From NCBI GenBank assembly GCA_001777915.1, contig MFFN01000009.1, positions 23,454 to 87,453 on the forward strand: DNA of 64,000 nt. The letters run 5' to 3'. Position 1 is the first letter of the stretch. Every line of letters begins with the position of its first letter. The notes below the pieces were generated by a model. The model searched no databases. It had not been told where the DNA came from and saw nothing but the letters and a program-made list of their open reading frames with translations. Source of the DNA: Candidatus Edwardsbacteria bacterium RifOxyA12_full_54_48. Lineage in GTDB: Bacteria > Edwardsbacteria > AC1 > EtOH8. Made by a program: the position numbers and the translations under genes. Below, piece after piece: positions 8,873 through 18,774 of this stretch.

Positions 8873-9472
8873 ATGAGTTTAGTACCGATAGTGATCGAGC
8901 AGAGCGGCAGGGGGGAGCGGGCCTACGACATATATTCCCGGCTGTTGAAGGAGCGGATAATCTTCATCGGGACCCCGCTGGATGATATCGTTTCCAACCT
9001 GATCATAGCCCAGCTGCTGTTTCTGGAGGCCGACGACCCCGAGAAGGACATCTTTCTCTACATCAACTCGCCGGGCGGCGGGGTCTCCTCGGGGCTGGCC
9101 ATCTACGACACCATCCAGTACATCAAGCCGGACGTGGTGACCATCTGCATGGGCATGGCCGCCTCCATGGGGGCCCTGCTGCTGTCCAGCGGCGCCAAGG
9201 GAAAGCGCTTCGCCCTGCCCAACGCCCGGGTGATGATCCACCAGCCGCTGGGCGGAGTGTCGGGCCAGGCGGCCGACATCGAGATCCACGCCAAGGAGAT
9301 CCTGCTGATCCGGGAACAGCTGAACCGGATCCTGGCCGACCATACCGGCCAGCCGGTGGACAAGATATCCAAGGACACCGACCGGAACTTCTGGATGTCC
9401 TCCGATGAGGCCCGGGAATACGGGATCATAGACGATATCATGAAGACCAGGAACCAGCTGCCCAAAAAGTAA
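8873..9472 (+). CDS. clpP: ATP-dependent Clp protease proteolytic subunit, Asn at catalytic Asp position
   Basis: The 199-aa protein is full length for ClpP and starts [20 protein letters not shown] after an AGGAGG ribosome site. It aligns with B. subtilis ClpP without gaps up to the C-terminus. Ser98 (GMAASMG) and His123 (MIHQP) are present. At the triad Asp172 position (TDRDNF in B. subtilis) it has TDRNFW, so residue 172 is Asn. Listeria ClpP1 also carries Asn here and is poorly active alone. ClpP forms a 14-mer that degrades substrates unfolded by ClpX or ClpA/C; no clpX follows, only tRNA-Phe. Expect reduced or partner-dependent activity unless a second ClpP exists elsewhere. Confidence 0.95.
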   Translation: MSLVPIVIEQSGRGERAYDIYSRLLKERIIFIGTPLDDIVSNLIIAQLLFLEADDPEKDIFLYINSPGGGVSSGLAIYDTIQYIKPDVVTICMGMAASMGALLLSSGAKGKRFALPNARVMIHQPLGGVSGQAADIEIHAKEILLIREQLNRILADHTGQPVDKISKDTDRNFWMSSDEAREYGIIDDIMKTRNQLPKK

Positions 9473-9478
9473 AATTAT

Positions 9479-9508
9479 TTGACTTTTCAATTATATATCT
9501 GATATAAT
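9479..9508 (+). promoter_or_regulatory. Sigma70-type promoter of tRNA-Phe
   Basis: TTGACT (9479-9484), 18-bp spacer and TATAAT (9503-9508), 22 bp upstream of the tRNA. The extension TATAATTAC also appears in the tRNA-Thr promoter at 52199 and the tuf promoter at 63699. Confidence 0.8.
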
Positions 9509-9530
9509 TACTTTCTTTGAAAAAGTCTAA

Positions 9531-9606
9531 GCCACGGTAGCTCAGGTGGTAGAGCAGGGGACTGAAAATCCCCGTGTCGGCAGTTCAACTCTGTCCCGTG
9601 GCACCA
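9531..9606 (+). tRNA. tRNA-Phe (GAA)
   Basis: Full cloverleaf of 76 nt with encoded CCA. The acceptor GCCACGG pairs with CCGTGGC (9596-9602), and the anticodon stem GGGGA/TCCCC holds loop CTGAAAA with GAA. It stands alone with its own promoter and terminator. Confidence 0.97.
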
Positions 9607-9611
9607 TAATA

Positions 9612-9637
9612 AAGCCGGGCGTGAAGCCCGGTTTTTC
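9612..9637 (+). terminator. Terminator of tRNA-Phe
   Basis: The stem AAGCCGGGC with GCCCGGTTT is followed by a T-run directly after the tRNA. Confidence 0.85.
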
Positions 9638-10009
9638 TTTTAGGATTCAGATGGTTATAAGTTGTGCTTTTCGGCAGTTCTCAGCCGGCAGCAAGGATAT
9701 ACCTCGAAACGACGGCTGATCGTCCGACGCCATAGGCGCCACTATGAATTGTCGGCTTTGGCCGACGGTGTCCGCCGCCGGATGGCAGGACAGGAATGCT
9801 GCTGGCGGAAACTCTGTCCCGAGCCTGTCCGCCCTACCCCGCTGTTGGCGGGGGCAGGAGGAGCACCAGATAGAGCCGGGAATAATATCCCGGCTCTATC
9901 TTTTTTGGCAATAAACGGCCTATGTTGTTCTGCCAACAAAAGCGCCAACAGGAAAATATTTTACGCCACATCGCGGCCCGTAAAATATATAATTTTTTAC
10001 CCTTTTAGA
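9638..10009 (+). other. Gene-free stretch ending in a strong terminator; possible small RNA
   Basis: No convincing coding frame: the open frame at 9662-10072 lacks a ribosome site and shows no family features. The stretch is GC-rich with short hairpins (for example GTCGGCTTTGGCCGAC) and contains a 12-bp stem terminator at 9868-9906 followed by six T. Since tRNA-Phe already has a terminator, a transcript starting after 9640 may end here. It does not match tmRNA, RNase P or SRP RNA core motifs that I can recognise. Confidence 0.35.
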
Positions 10010-10038
10010 TTGACAGAGCAGGCCCATAATAGTATAAT
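10010..10038 (+). promoter_or_regulatory. Sigma70-type promoter
   Basis: TTGACA (10010-10015), 17-bp spacer and TATAAT (10033-10038), 62 bp before the start of the exported barrel-like gene at 10100. A consensus match of this quality suggests strong constitutive expression. Confidence 0.75.
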
Positions 10039-10099
10039 TTTAAAGGTTAGGCAGACACTCTGTAATCTATAAAACAGCAACAATTTAAGGAGAAACAAA

Positions 10100-11416
10100 A
10101 TGGCAAAAAGGATCTCGGCTCTCTTGGCGGTTTTAATGATTATTTCGGCATCTTTTGTCCTGGCCCAGACCGAGGAACCGGCCGACCAGCCGGCTGCCAC
10201 CGGCGATTTCGCCGCACAGATGATGGGTGGGCTGGGAGTGGTGATGATAGACGGTGACATGTACTATAGGGTCCAGCTGGTTCCGGAGCTGTCGTTCTCC
10301 AAGATCGGCCTGGGCCTGGATGTGGACCTGCTGTTCAACAACGACGGCATCCGCAAGGAGGACTGGAACCCCAAGAGCCGCTGGGTGCGGATCATCCGTT
10401 ATGCCCGCTGGGGGCAGAAGCGTGACGTATTTTATGTCCGGCTGGGGGCGCTGGACGCCGCCACTTTGGGACACGGCTCCATCATGTACCGTTACGGCAA
10501 CCAGGTCAACGATGCCGACCGCAAGATAGGCATGGAACTGGACCTGGACTTCGGCATGGCCGGGTTCGAATCGGTGGTGTCCAACTTCGGGCGGGCCGAG
10601 ATCTACGGCGGCCGGGGCTACGTCCGGCCGCTTAAATCCACCGGGATACCGATCATCAAGAATTTCGAGGTTGGTGCAACGGTGGTAAGCGACCTGGATC
10701 CCGACCAGAATTCCGGAGTAGATGACAAGGTAACTGTCTTCGGGGCCGATCTGGGCCTGCCGATCATCAATACCAAACTGCTTTATACCCAGCTGTATTA
10801 CGACTTTGCCAAGATAAAAAACTATGGCTCCGGCAATGTAGTGGGCATTTCGGCCGACCTTAAATTCCCCGGAGAGATCCTGACCTTGTCGTCAAAACTG
10901 GAACAGAGATTTTTGGGTGCAGAATATCTGCCCCAGTATTTCGATCGCTTTTATGAGGTGGAACGCTATCAGTTTGGGGCCTTACCACCAAGGAAAGTAT
11001 TACTGCTGAATTACCTGACCGAGTCCCGCAACGGGACCTACGGAGAGCTGGCGGCCACCCTGGTGGGCAGGCTGACCATACTGGGAAGCTACCAGGCCAT
11101 TCACAAGGTGCCCTACAGCGGAATGCTGCATTTCGGCACCGACCTGTCGAAATTGATCCCCAACAACAAGATGGAGATCCGGGCGGCCTACGACCAGAAG
11201 GGCATCAACGGGGCCAAGGACCTGTTCACCAACAACGAGAACACCCTGGTGACGGTGGAGGGAGGCTATCAGGTGTATTCCCATGTGATGCTGTACCTGA
11301 CCTACCTGAAGACCTACGAAAAAATCACCAAGGATGATGATGGAAACACCATTCCGGCCTATTACAAGTCGGTGGAGAAATTCTCCCCCCGGCTGGCGGT
11401 CAAGTTCAGCTTCTAA
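10100..11416 (+). CDS. Predicted outer-membrane beta-barrel protein
   Basis: The 438-aa protein has a clear signal peptide (LLAVLMIISASFVLAQ) followed by a short acidic linker. Alternating amphipathic segments are rich in Gly, Tyr and aromatic residues, and it ends VKFSF with the C-terminal Phe typical of outer-membrane barrels. An AAGGAG ribosome site and a near-consensus promoter at 10010 indicate an abundant protein. I do not recognise a named porin family. Transport or structural function is inferred only from the barrel-like pattern. Confidence 0.65.
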   Translation: MAKRISALLAVLMIISASFVLAQTEEPADQPAATGDFAAQMMGGLGVVMIDGDMYYRVQLVPELSFSKIGLGLDVDLLFNNDGIRKEDWNPKSRWVRIIRYARWGQKRDVFYVRLGALDAATLGHGSIMYRYGNQVNDADRKIGMELDLDFGMAGFESVVSNFGRAEIYGGRGYVRPLKSTGIPIIKNFEVGATVVSDLDPDQNSGVDDKVTVFGADLGLPIINTKLLYTQLYYDFAKIKNYGSGNVVGISADLKFPGEILTLSSKLEQRFLGAEYLPQYFDRFYEVERYQFGALPPRKVLLLNYLTESRNGTYGELAATLVGRLTILGSYQAIHKVPYSGMLHFGTDLSKLIPNNKMEIRAAYDQKGINGAKDLFTNNENTLVTVEGGYQVYSHVMLYLTYLKTYEKITKDDDGNTIPAYYKSVEKFSPRLAVKFSF

Positions 11417-11449
11417 ATTCAGGGCCAGCGGTCATCGTCTTCCATAAAG

Positions 11450-12187
11450 ATGAATGCCATGCACCGGCATATAAGTTCTTTTTTCGGCAGTCTGGCGGAT
11501 TTCGTCTTTCCTCCCTTTTGCAGTCACTGTCACCGGAGGACCTCGGAAGGGCTGGCGGGCGGGATCTGCCGGGGCTGCTGGTCCTTGGTCAAAAAATGGC
11601 AGGACGGGCAGTGCCAGCGCTGCGGCCAGCCGGTGGCGGAAGCTGGATCCCTATGCCGGCATTGTCTGATCCCCGAATGGGGCTGCAGCGATATCAAGAC
11701 CATCGGGCCTTTTGAGGCCCCGCTGTCCGAGGCCGTTCATATGCTCAAATATTCGGATGCCAAAAGCGTGTCCCGCCGGCTGGGGGCCATGATGGCCGAG
11801 CGTATTGTTTCGGACCAAAGGTATAATAAAGCGGATTTGGTGCTGGCCGTGCCGCTCCATATAGCTCGGAAAAGGGAGCGGGGATACAACCAGGCCCAGC
11901 TTCTGGCCGAACAGCTGGGAAAGTCCCTGGGCGTACCCTCTCCGGAAGGCCTGCTAACCAGGGCCCGGCACACCAGAACCCAGACCACCCTGAACAGGGA
12001 ACAAAGGCTCAGGAACGTTAAAGGAATATTTGCTGTGCATAATCCAGACAGAATCAAGGGCAGATCAATAATACTAGTTGACGACGTGTTGACCACCGGG
12101 GCCACCATAGGCTCCTGTGGTCAATCTCTTTTTTCGGCCGGGGCCCGGGAGGTGCTGGCCCTGACGGCGGCCGCCGCCCCGCTGTGA
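11450..12187 (+). CDS. comF: ComF-family phosphoribosyltransferase-like protein
   Basis: The 245-aa protein matches ComF. An N-terminal zinc ribbon carries paired cysteines (CSHCHRR, CRGC, CQRCGQ, CRHC) and a C-terminal type I phosphoribosyltransferase domain has the PRPP loop IILVDDVLTTGAT near residues 205-217. In naturally competent bacteria ComF helps bring transforming DNA into the cytosol, probably through ComFA helicase; here no other competence gene is near. An alternative in-frame ATG lies two codons downstream at 11456. It follows the barrel gene by 33 bp. Confidence 0.9.
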   Translation: MNAMHRHISSFFGSLADFVFPPFCSHCHRRTSEGLAGGICRGCWSLVKKWQDGQCQRCGQPVAEAGSLCRHCLIPEWGCSDIKTIGPFEAPLSEAVHMLKYSDAKSVSRRLGAMMAERIVSDQRYNKADLVLAVPLHIARKRERGYNQAQLLAEQLGKSLGVPSPEGLLTRARHTRTQTTLNREQRLRNVKGIFAVHNPDRIKGRSIILVDDVLTTGATIGSCGQSLFSAGAREVLALTAAAAPL

Positions 12188-12418
12188 TCGCCTTTTAATG
12201 GGACGCGGATCTGCAGGGATTTTTAATTCAAAGGGTTCTCTTTGTAATTCCCTCACTTCATTGCCTTCAGTGTAAACCCCGAGCCAGCAGGACTTGCTTG
12301 CCTTACTCAGGGCAGGCTTCCAGCGGGAATCCGGGCCGGTAACTAAAAGCCCGATTTCGGTTGACATGCCCGAAGGGTAGTGATAAACTAAATTTTGACA
12401 GTTGATAAGGGATCTTGT

Positions 12419-14506
12419 ATGAAAGAAATTTCCATCCTGCAGAAACACCGGTCCAACTACCAGCCCAAACTGCCTCCGGTTTTCATCCAAAAAGAAACAT
12501 CGGTCGAAGTCCGGGAGGGGGAGCAAGCGGAGCCGCAGTCCGACCAGAAAGCCGTCAACGAAAGATTTCCCAGGACCTACGGGCTTCCATTACTGACCTT
12601 TGAGACCACCGAGAAGGCCGAACTTCCGGCCATCAATGTGGGGGTGGTGCTTTCCGGGGGGCAGTCTCCCGGCGGGCATAATGTCATCGCCGGGCTGTTC
12701 GACGCTATAAAGCAATTCAACCATAAGAGCCAGCTCTACGGCTTTCTGGAGGGTCCCAGCGGGCTGATAGATAATAAGCAGCTGCTGCTGACCGAAGAGA
12801 TCGTAGACCAGTACCGCAATACCGGGGGTTTCGACATCATCGGCTCGGGACGTACCAAACTGGAGAAGGAGGCGCAATTCGACCAGGCGGCCGCCACCTG
12901 CCGTTCGGCCGGGATCGGAGCCATAGTGATCATCGGCGGCGACGACTCCAACACCAACGCCGCCATGCTGGCGGAGTATTTTCTGCAGAAGGACATCGAT
13001 ATAAAGGTGATCGGCTGCCCCAAGACCATCGACGGCGACCTGAAGAATAAGCAGGTCGAGATCTCCTTCGGATTCGACACCGCCACCAAGGTCTACTGCG
13101 AACTGCTGGGCAACATCCAGCGGGACGATCAGTCGGCCAAGAAATACTGGCACTTTATCCGGGTGATGGGCCGGGCGGCCTCGCATATCGCCCTGGAATG
13201 CGCCCTGCAGTGCCATCCCAACATCACCATCATCTCCGAGGAGGTGGCCGACCAGGGTCGGCGGCTTAAGGAGATCGTGGAATACATCGCCGGGGTGGTC
13301 CGGGACCGCTCCCTGAACGGCATGGATTACGGGGTGGTGGTCATCCCCGAGGGGCTGATAGAGTTCATCCCGGAGATCAAAAAGCTGATAGCCGAGCTCA
13401 ACGACCTGATGGCCGAGCACAAGGACTATTTCAACGGCCTGACCACCCCGGAGGACAAGCACCAGTTCATCAACAAGAACCTGACCGCCCAGTCGGCCCA
13501 GGCTTTCGCTTCGATCCCCCAGGAGATCCAGTGGCAATTATTGGAGGATCGCGACCCCCACGGCAACGTCCAGGTGTCCCGGATCGAGACCGAAAAACTG
13601 CTGATCGACATGGTGGGAGACCTGCTGAGGGAATGGAGGGCCGAGGGAAAATTCTCCGGCAAGTTCAGCCCCCAGAACCATTTCTTCGGCTACGAGGGGC
13701 GGTGCTCCGCGCCCTCCAATTTCGACGCCGACTACAGCTACAGTCTGGGCTATGCCGCGGCGGCCCTGGTGGCCTGCGGCAAGACCGGCTATATGGCTCA
13801 GATCGCCAATCTGGCCGAGCCTCCGGGCAACTGGGTGGCGGGCGGCATTCCCCTGACCATGATAATGAATCTGGAGCGGCGGCAGGGCAGGGATGTTCCG
13901 GTGATCAGGAAGGCCCTGGTGAACCTGAACGGCGGACCGTTCAAGGAATTCGCCCGGCAGCGGGATGGCTGGGCCAAGGGCAACGACTACATCTATCCCG
14001 GGCCGATCCAGTATTTCGGGCCGGCCGAGGTCTGCGACCGCAGTACCATGACCCTGGCGCTGGAGCAGGGCGAGGACATTCTGAATATTCTGCAGGGCCT
14101 GGATGTCCTGCGGGACTCAGATGTCTTTTCCGAGCTGGGGCCGGAGGCCATCATCCGTCTGTTAAGCCTGGTGCAAAGGCTGTACATCAAACCCGGACAG
14201 ATGGTCATCCGCCGGGGCGAGCTGGGGCAGTGCTTCTACATCGTGATGGATGGCGAGCTGGAGGTGATGGGCAAGGACGACAAGACCCCGGTGGCCACCC
14301 TCAAGAAGGGCGACCCCTTCGGGGAGATCGCCCTGCTGACCGACGTGCCCCGGACCGCCAACGTGGTGGCCAGGACCGACGGCAGCGTGCTGTTTTTGGA
14401 TTCCTACAGTTTCAAGGATTTTCTGGCCGAGTTCGGCAATCTGGGAGACAGACTGGAGAAGCTGGGTGCGGAGAGGCTGAAGGAGCTGGAGGGGAAGGGG
14501 AACTGA
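12419..14506 (+). CDS. pfp: PPi-dependent phosphofructokinase fused to a cyclic-nucleotide-binding domain
   Basis: Residues about 70-555 form a long-type phosphofructokinase. GGDDSNTNA (173-181) and PKTIDGDLK (201-209) carry the Asp and Lys that mark pyrophosphate-dependent enzymes rather than ATP-PFK. It would interconvert fructose 6-phosphate and fructose 1,6-bisphosphate reversibly with PPi/Pi. Residues about 575-690 are a separate cNMP-binding/Crp-like beta-roll domain: KPGQMVIRRGELGQCFYIV, GDPFGEIALL and PRTANVVA. The GEIALL-PRTA segment is the phosphate-binding cassette. I chose ATG 12419, with AAGGGA upstream; an earlier start at 12395 is possible. The aldolase gene follows after 112 bp. 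A regulatory role of the fused domain is inferred. Confidence 0.92.
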   Translation: MKEISILQKHRSNYQPKLPPVFIQKETSVEVREGEQAEPQSDQKAVNERFPRTYGLPLLTFETTEKAELPAINVGVVLSGGQSPGGHNVIAGLFDAIKQFNHKSQLYGFLEGPSGLIDNKQLLLTEEIVDQYRNTGGFDIIGSGRTKLEKEAQFDQAAATCRSAGIGAIVIIGGDDSNTNAAMLAEYFLQKDIDIKVIGCPKTIDGDLKNKQVEISFGFDTATKVYCELLGNIQRDDQSAKKYWHFIRVMGRAASHIALECALQCHPNITIISEEVADQGRRLKEIVEYIAGVVRDRSLNGMDYGVVVIPEGLIEFIPEIKKLIAELNDLMAEHKDYFNGLTTPEDKHQFINKNLTAQSAQAFASIPQEIQWQLLEDRDPHGNVQVSRIETEKLLIDMVGDLLREWRAEGKFSGKFSPQNHFFGYEGRCSAPSNFDADYSYSLGYAAAALVACGKTGYMAQIANLAEPPGNWVAGGIPLTMIMNLERRQGRDVPVIRKALVNLNGGPFKEFARQRDGWAKGNDYIYPGPIQYFGPAEVCDRSTMTLALEQGEDILNILQGLDVLRDSDVFSELGPEAIIRLLSLVQRLYIKPGQMVIRRGELGQCFYIVMDGELEVMGKDDKTPVATLKKGDPFGEIALLTDVPRTANVVARTDGSVLFLDSYSFKDFLAEFGNLGDRLEKLGAERLKELEGKGN

Positions 14507-14515
14507 GCTAAACCA

Positions 14516-14569
14516 AACTCAACCCCTACCCCCTTCTCTTGCGAAGAGAAGGGGTCGGGGTATGAGTTC
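14516..14569. repeat. Dispersed palindromic repeat, CTAACCCC family
   Basis: AACTCAACCCCTACCCCC and GGGGTCGGGGTATGAGTT form the two arms of one long hairpin around CTTCTCTTGCGAAGAGAAG. It lies between pfp and fba. Copies of the family are at 34743, 42946, 43390 and 52507. Confidence 0.75.
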
Positions 14570-14618
14570 AAAGCTGAAAGCTATAATCCTTAATCTTTAA
14601 TCCATTCGGGAGGACATC

Positions 14619-15539
14619 ATGCCACTAGTCGGAACCCGCGAGATGTTCAAAAAGGCCTATGACGGCGGCTACGCCATCGGGGCCTTCAACGTCAACAACA
14701 TGGAATTATTGCAGGCCATCGTCGATGCCGGCACCGAGGAGCGGGCACCCCTGATCCTGCAGGTGTCGGCCGGGGCCCGCAAATACGCCCGGCAGGAATA
14801 CCTGATCCACCTGGTACAGGCGGCCATGGAGACCACCGACATTCCGGTGGCCCTGCACCTGGACCACGGCGACAGCTTCGAGCTGTGCCAGGCCTGCGTG
14901 GACGGGGGATTCTCCTCAGTGATGATCGACGCCTCGCATTTCCCCTTCGAGGAAAACGTGGCCCTCACCAAAAAAGTGGTGGACTATGCCCACGCCAAGG
15001 GGGTGCCGGTGGAGGCCGAGCTGGGCAAGCTGACCTCCACCTCCGACGAGCCGGGGGCCCGGGAGGCGGTGTACACCGACCCGGACGAGGTGGTCGAATT
15101 TGTCAAACAGACCGGATGCGATTCGCTGGCCATATCCATCGGGACCTCCCACGGGGCCTACAAATTCAAGGGCGAGGCCACCCTGGACTTCCCGCGCTTA
15201 GAAAAGATCCAAAACCTGCTGCCGGGATATCCCATCGTGCTGCACGGGGCCTCTTCGGTTCCGGCCGAGCTGGTGGATATCTGCAACAAATACGGCGGCA
15301 AACTGCCGGGCACCCGCGGGGTGCCGGAAGAATTCCTGGCCCGGGCCGCCAAGATGGCGGTCTGCAAGATCAATGTGGACACCGACCTGCGGATCGCCAT
15401 GACCGGTGCCATCCGCCAGGTCTTTGCCGAGAGCCCTTCGGAGTTCGATCCCCGCAAATACCTGGGCCCGGCCCGGGAGGCGGTCAAGCAGGTGGTCAAG
15501 GGCAAGGTCAAGCTGTTCGGCTGTGCCGGGAAGGCATAA
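14619..15539 (+). CDS. fba: Class II fructose-bisphosphate aldolase
   Basis: The 306-aa protein belongs to the zinc-dependent class II aldolase family. AFNVNNMELLQAI is near the N-terminus, ALHLDHGDSFE (residues about 75-85) carries the zinc-binding His and the following Asp, GFSSVMIDASHFPFEENV follows, and later VLHGASSVP carries a further ligand His. It cleaves fructose 1,6-bisphosphate to dihydroxyacetone phosphate and glyceraldehyde 3-phosphate. GGGAGG precedes the ATG. Together with the PPi-PFK before it and GAPDH at 17653 it forms a glycolysis/gluconeogenesis block. Confidence 0.93.
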   Translation: MPLVGTREMFKKAYDGGYAIGAFNVNNMELLQAIVDAGTEERAPLILQVSAGARKYARQEYLIHLVQAAMETTDIPVALHLDHGDSFELCQACVDGGFSSVMIDASHFPFEENVALTKKVVDYAHAKGVPVEAELGKLTSTSDEPGAREAVYTDPDEVVEFVKQTGCDSLAISIGTSHGAYKFKGEATLDFPRLEKIQNLLPGYPIVLHGASSVPAELVDICNKYGGKLPGTRGVPEEFLARAAKMAVCKINVDTDLRIAMTGAIRQVFAESPSEFDPRKYLGPAREAVKQVVKGKVKLFGCAGKA

Positions 15540-15552
15540 GCATAAAGTTATT

Positions 15553-15633
15553 ATCATGCCATTCCCGCATAAAGTGCGGAATAAATTTCGAATGGCATCC
15601 AGGGCTGGATTCCCTCGTTTGAGGGAATGACAG
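15553..15633. repeat. Dispersed palindromic repeat, ATTCCC...GAATGACA family
   Basis: The unit runs from TCATGCCATTCCCGCATAAA to GGATTCCCTCGTTTGAGGGA plus ATGACA. It resembles 3951-4007 and 24361-24421 and sits between fba and the baeRF gene. Confidence 0.65.
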
Positions 15634-15763
15634 ATTAAAGCATTGGTTGTCTGAAAATGCAAAAATCATAATAATCATGTAAGGAGGAATGATATTGGGC
15701 GACAATTAACGTCCTTTTAGACTATCTGAATCAACCAGTAAACTAAAAAGGAGCGTGAACATC

Positions 15764-16918
15764 ATGAGCACCGATATCAAAAAATCCCTTCGCGAGCTGA
15801 CCAAAATGCAGCCCGGCGAGGGCTACGTGCTGAGCGTCTACGTCAACGCCGCCCCGGACGGCAAGGGGCGCAGGAGTTACAACGTTTTTCTCAAGAAGAA
15901 ATTCAATGAGATCGAGAAGAGCTTAAACCCGCACAGCCCCGAAGCGGAAAGTTTTCCCAAGGACGTCAAGGAGATAAACCGCTACCTGGAGGAGGACCTG
16001 AAGCCGGAGAGCAAGGGGGCCGCCCTATTCATTTCCCAGAGCAAGAAAATATTCAAGAGCTTCCAGACGGTGCTGCCGCTGGCCAACCGGGTGATAGTGT
16101 CCCGGGTTCCGTTCATCTACCCCCTGGCCAGGATGTCCGACAATTATTACCCTTACGGCGTGATCATCAGCGACGAGAAGCAGGCCAGAATGCTGAAGAT
16201 ATACCTGGGCAACCTGGAGGAGGAGGCCGACATAGTCACCGCCGCCGACGACATCTCGGCCAAGGGCTACGAGACCAGGAAGGGCCGGCTGGGCCTGTCC
16301 GACGAGAAACACCAGCGGCACCTTAAGGATCTCCGGGCCAAACACGTAAAAAGCGTCATCCGGGAGGCCCAGAGATTCTTCCAGGGCGATACCGCCCATC
16401 TGCTGGTGGCGGCGGAGAACGGGACTTTGGCCGAGATCAACCGGCAGCTGCCGGCCGCCCTCAAGGACAAGGTGATCACCACCGCCAAATTCGACATCAA
16501 ATCCCCCAACAAAAAGGTGCTGGATGAATCGCTGAAGCTGTTCCATGACCTGGAGAACCAGGAGTCCCAGAGGATAGCCCGGGAGGCCGTGGTGCTGGCT
16601 AAAAGCAAGGGGGGCCGGGCCATGCTGGGCACCAAGGCCATCCTGGCGGCCCTGCAGGACGGCCGGGCCGAGACCCTGGTGATCTCGGAAAAATACTCCG
16701 GGCAGGGCTGGCAGTGCGCCGACTGCCTGATGCTGGGAGCCCTGGGCAAACCCAAGGTATGCGTTTATTGCGGCGGCAAGGCCATCGACAAAGATCCGGA
16801 TATGAAGGAGGAGATGGTGGGCCTGGCCCTGAGGCACGGGGTCAAGGTGGAATTCGTGGAGGGATCGGCCGAACTGGACCAGAACGGCGGGATCGGGGTC
16901 CTGATGAAGAACAGATGA
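15764..16918 (+). CDS. Bacterial eRF1/Vms1-like (baeRF-type) protein
   Basis: The 384-aa protein has the layout of archaeo-eukaryotic release-factor homologues in bacteria. There is an N-terminal domain (VLSVYVNAAPDGKGRRSYN), a middle domain with KGRLGLSDEKHQRHLKDL where release factors have the GGQ loop, and a C-terminal eRF1 domain-3-like part with a CADC...CVYCGG zinc ribbon and GVKVEFVEGSAELDQNGGIG. No GGQ is visible. Family members are linked to ribosome rescue or tRNA cleavage, but bacterial roles are mostly unknown. Start: AAGGAG at 15748-15753 fits ATG 15764 better than GTG 15755. The next gene follows after 55 bp. Confidence 0.8.
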   Translation: MSTDIKKSLRELTKMQPGEGYVLSVYVNAAPDGKGRRSYNVFLKKKFNEIEKSLNPHSPEAESFPKDVKEINRYLEEDLKPESKGAALFISQSKKIFKSFQTVLPLANRVIVSRVPFIYPLARMSDNYYPYGVIISDEKQARMLKIYLGNLEEEADIVTAADDISAKGYETRKGRLGLSDEKHQRHLKDLRAKHVKSVIREAQRFFQGDTAHLLVAAENGTLAEINRQLPAALKDKVITTAKFDIKSPNKKVLDESLKLFHDLENQESQRIAREAVVLAKSKGGRAMLGTKAILAALQDGRAETLVISEKYSGQGWQCADCLMLGALGKPKVCVYCGGKAIDKDPDMKEEMVGLALRHGVKVEFVEGSAELDQNGGIGVLMKNR

Positions 16919-16973
16919 ATCTAAAATCATATTTACCCCTAAAAGCCCATAAATCAATTTTGAGGAGAGCCAT

Positions 16974-18717
<1,744 letters not shown>

Positions 18718-18730
18718 CCGGAGGCTTTAA

Positions 18731-18768
18731 GGGCGCCGCATGGTTTTGGATTGTGCGGCGCCGTATTT
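18731..18768 (+). terminator. Hairpin after gap, abutting the next start codon
   Basis: GGCGCCGCA (18732-18740) pairs perfectly with TGCGGCGCC (18754-18762) over a 13-nt loop. The following GTATTTGT is only weakly U-rich. The ATG of the next gene starts 12 bp after the stem and has no ribosome site, so the hairpin may also control that gene. Confidence 0.65.
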
Positions 18769-18774
18769 GTATCC

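Noticed and set aside
9662-10072. 136-aa open frame after tRNA-Phe
   Set aside because: No ribosome site, crosses a strong terminator and the promoter of the next gene, and shows no protein-like features.
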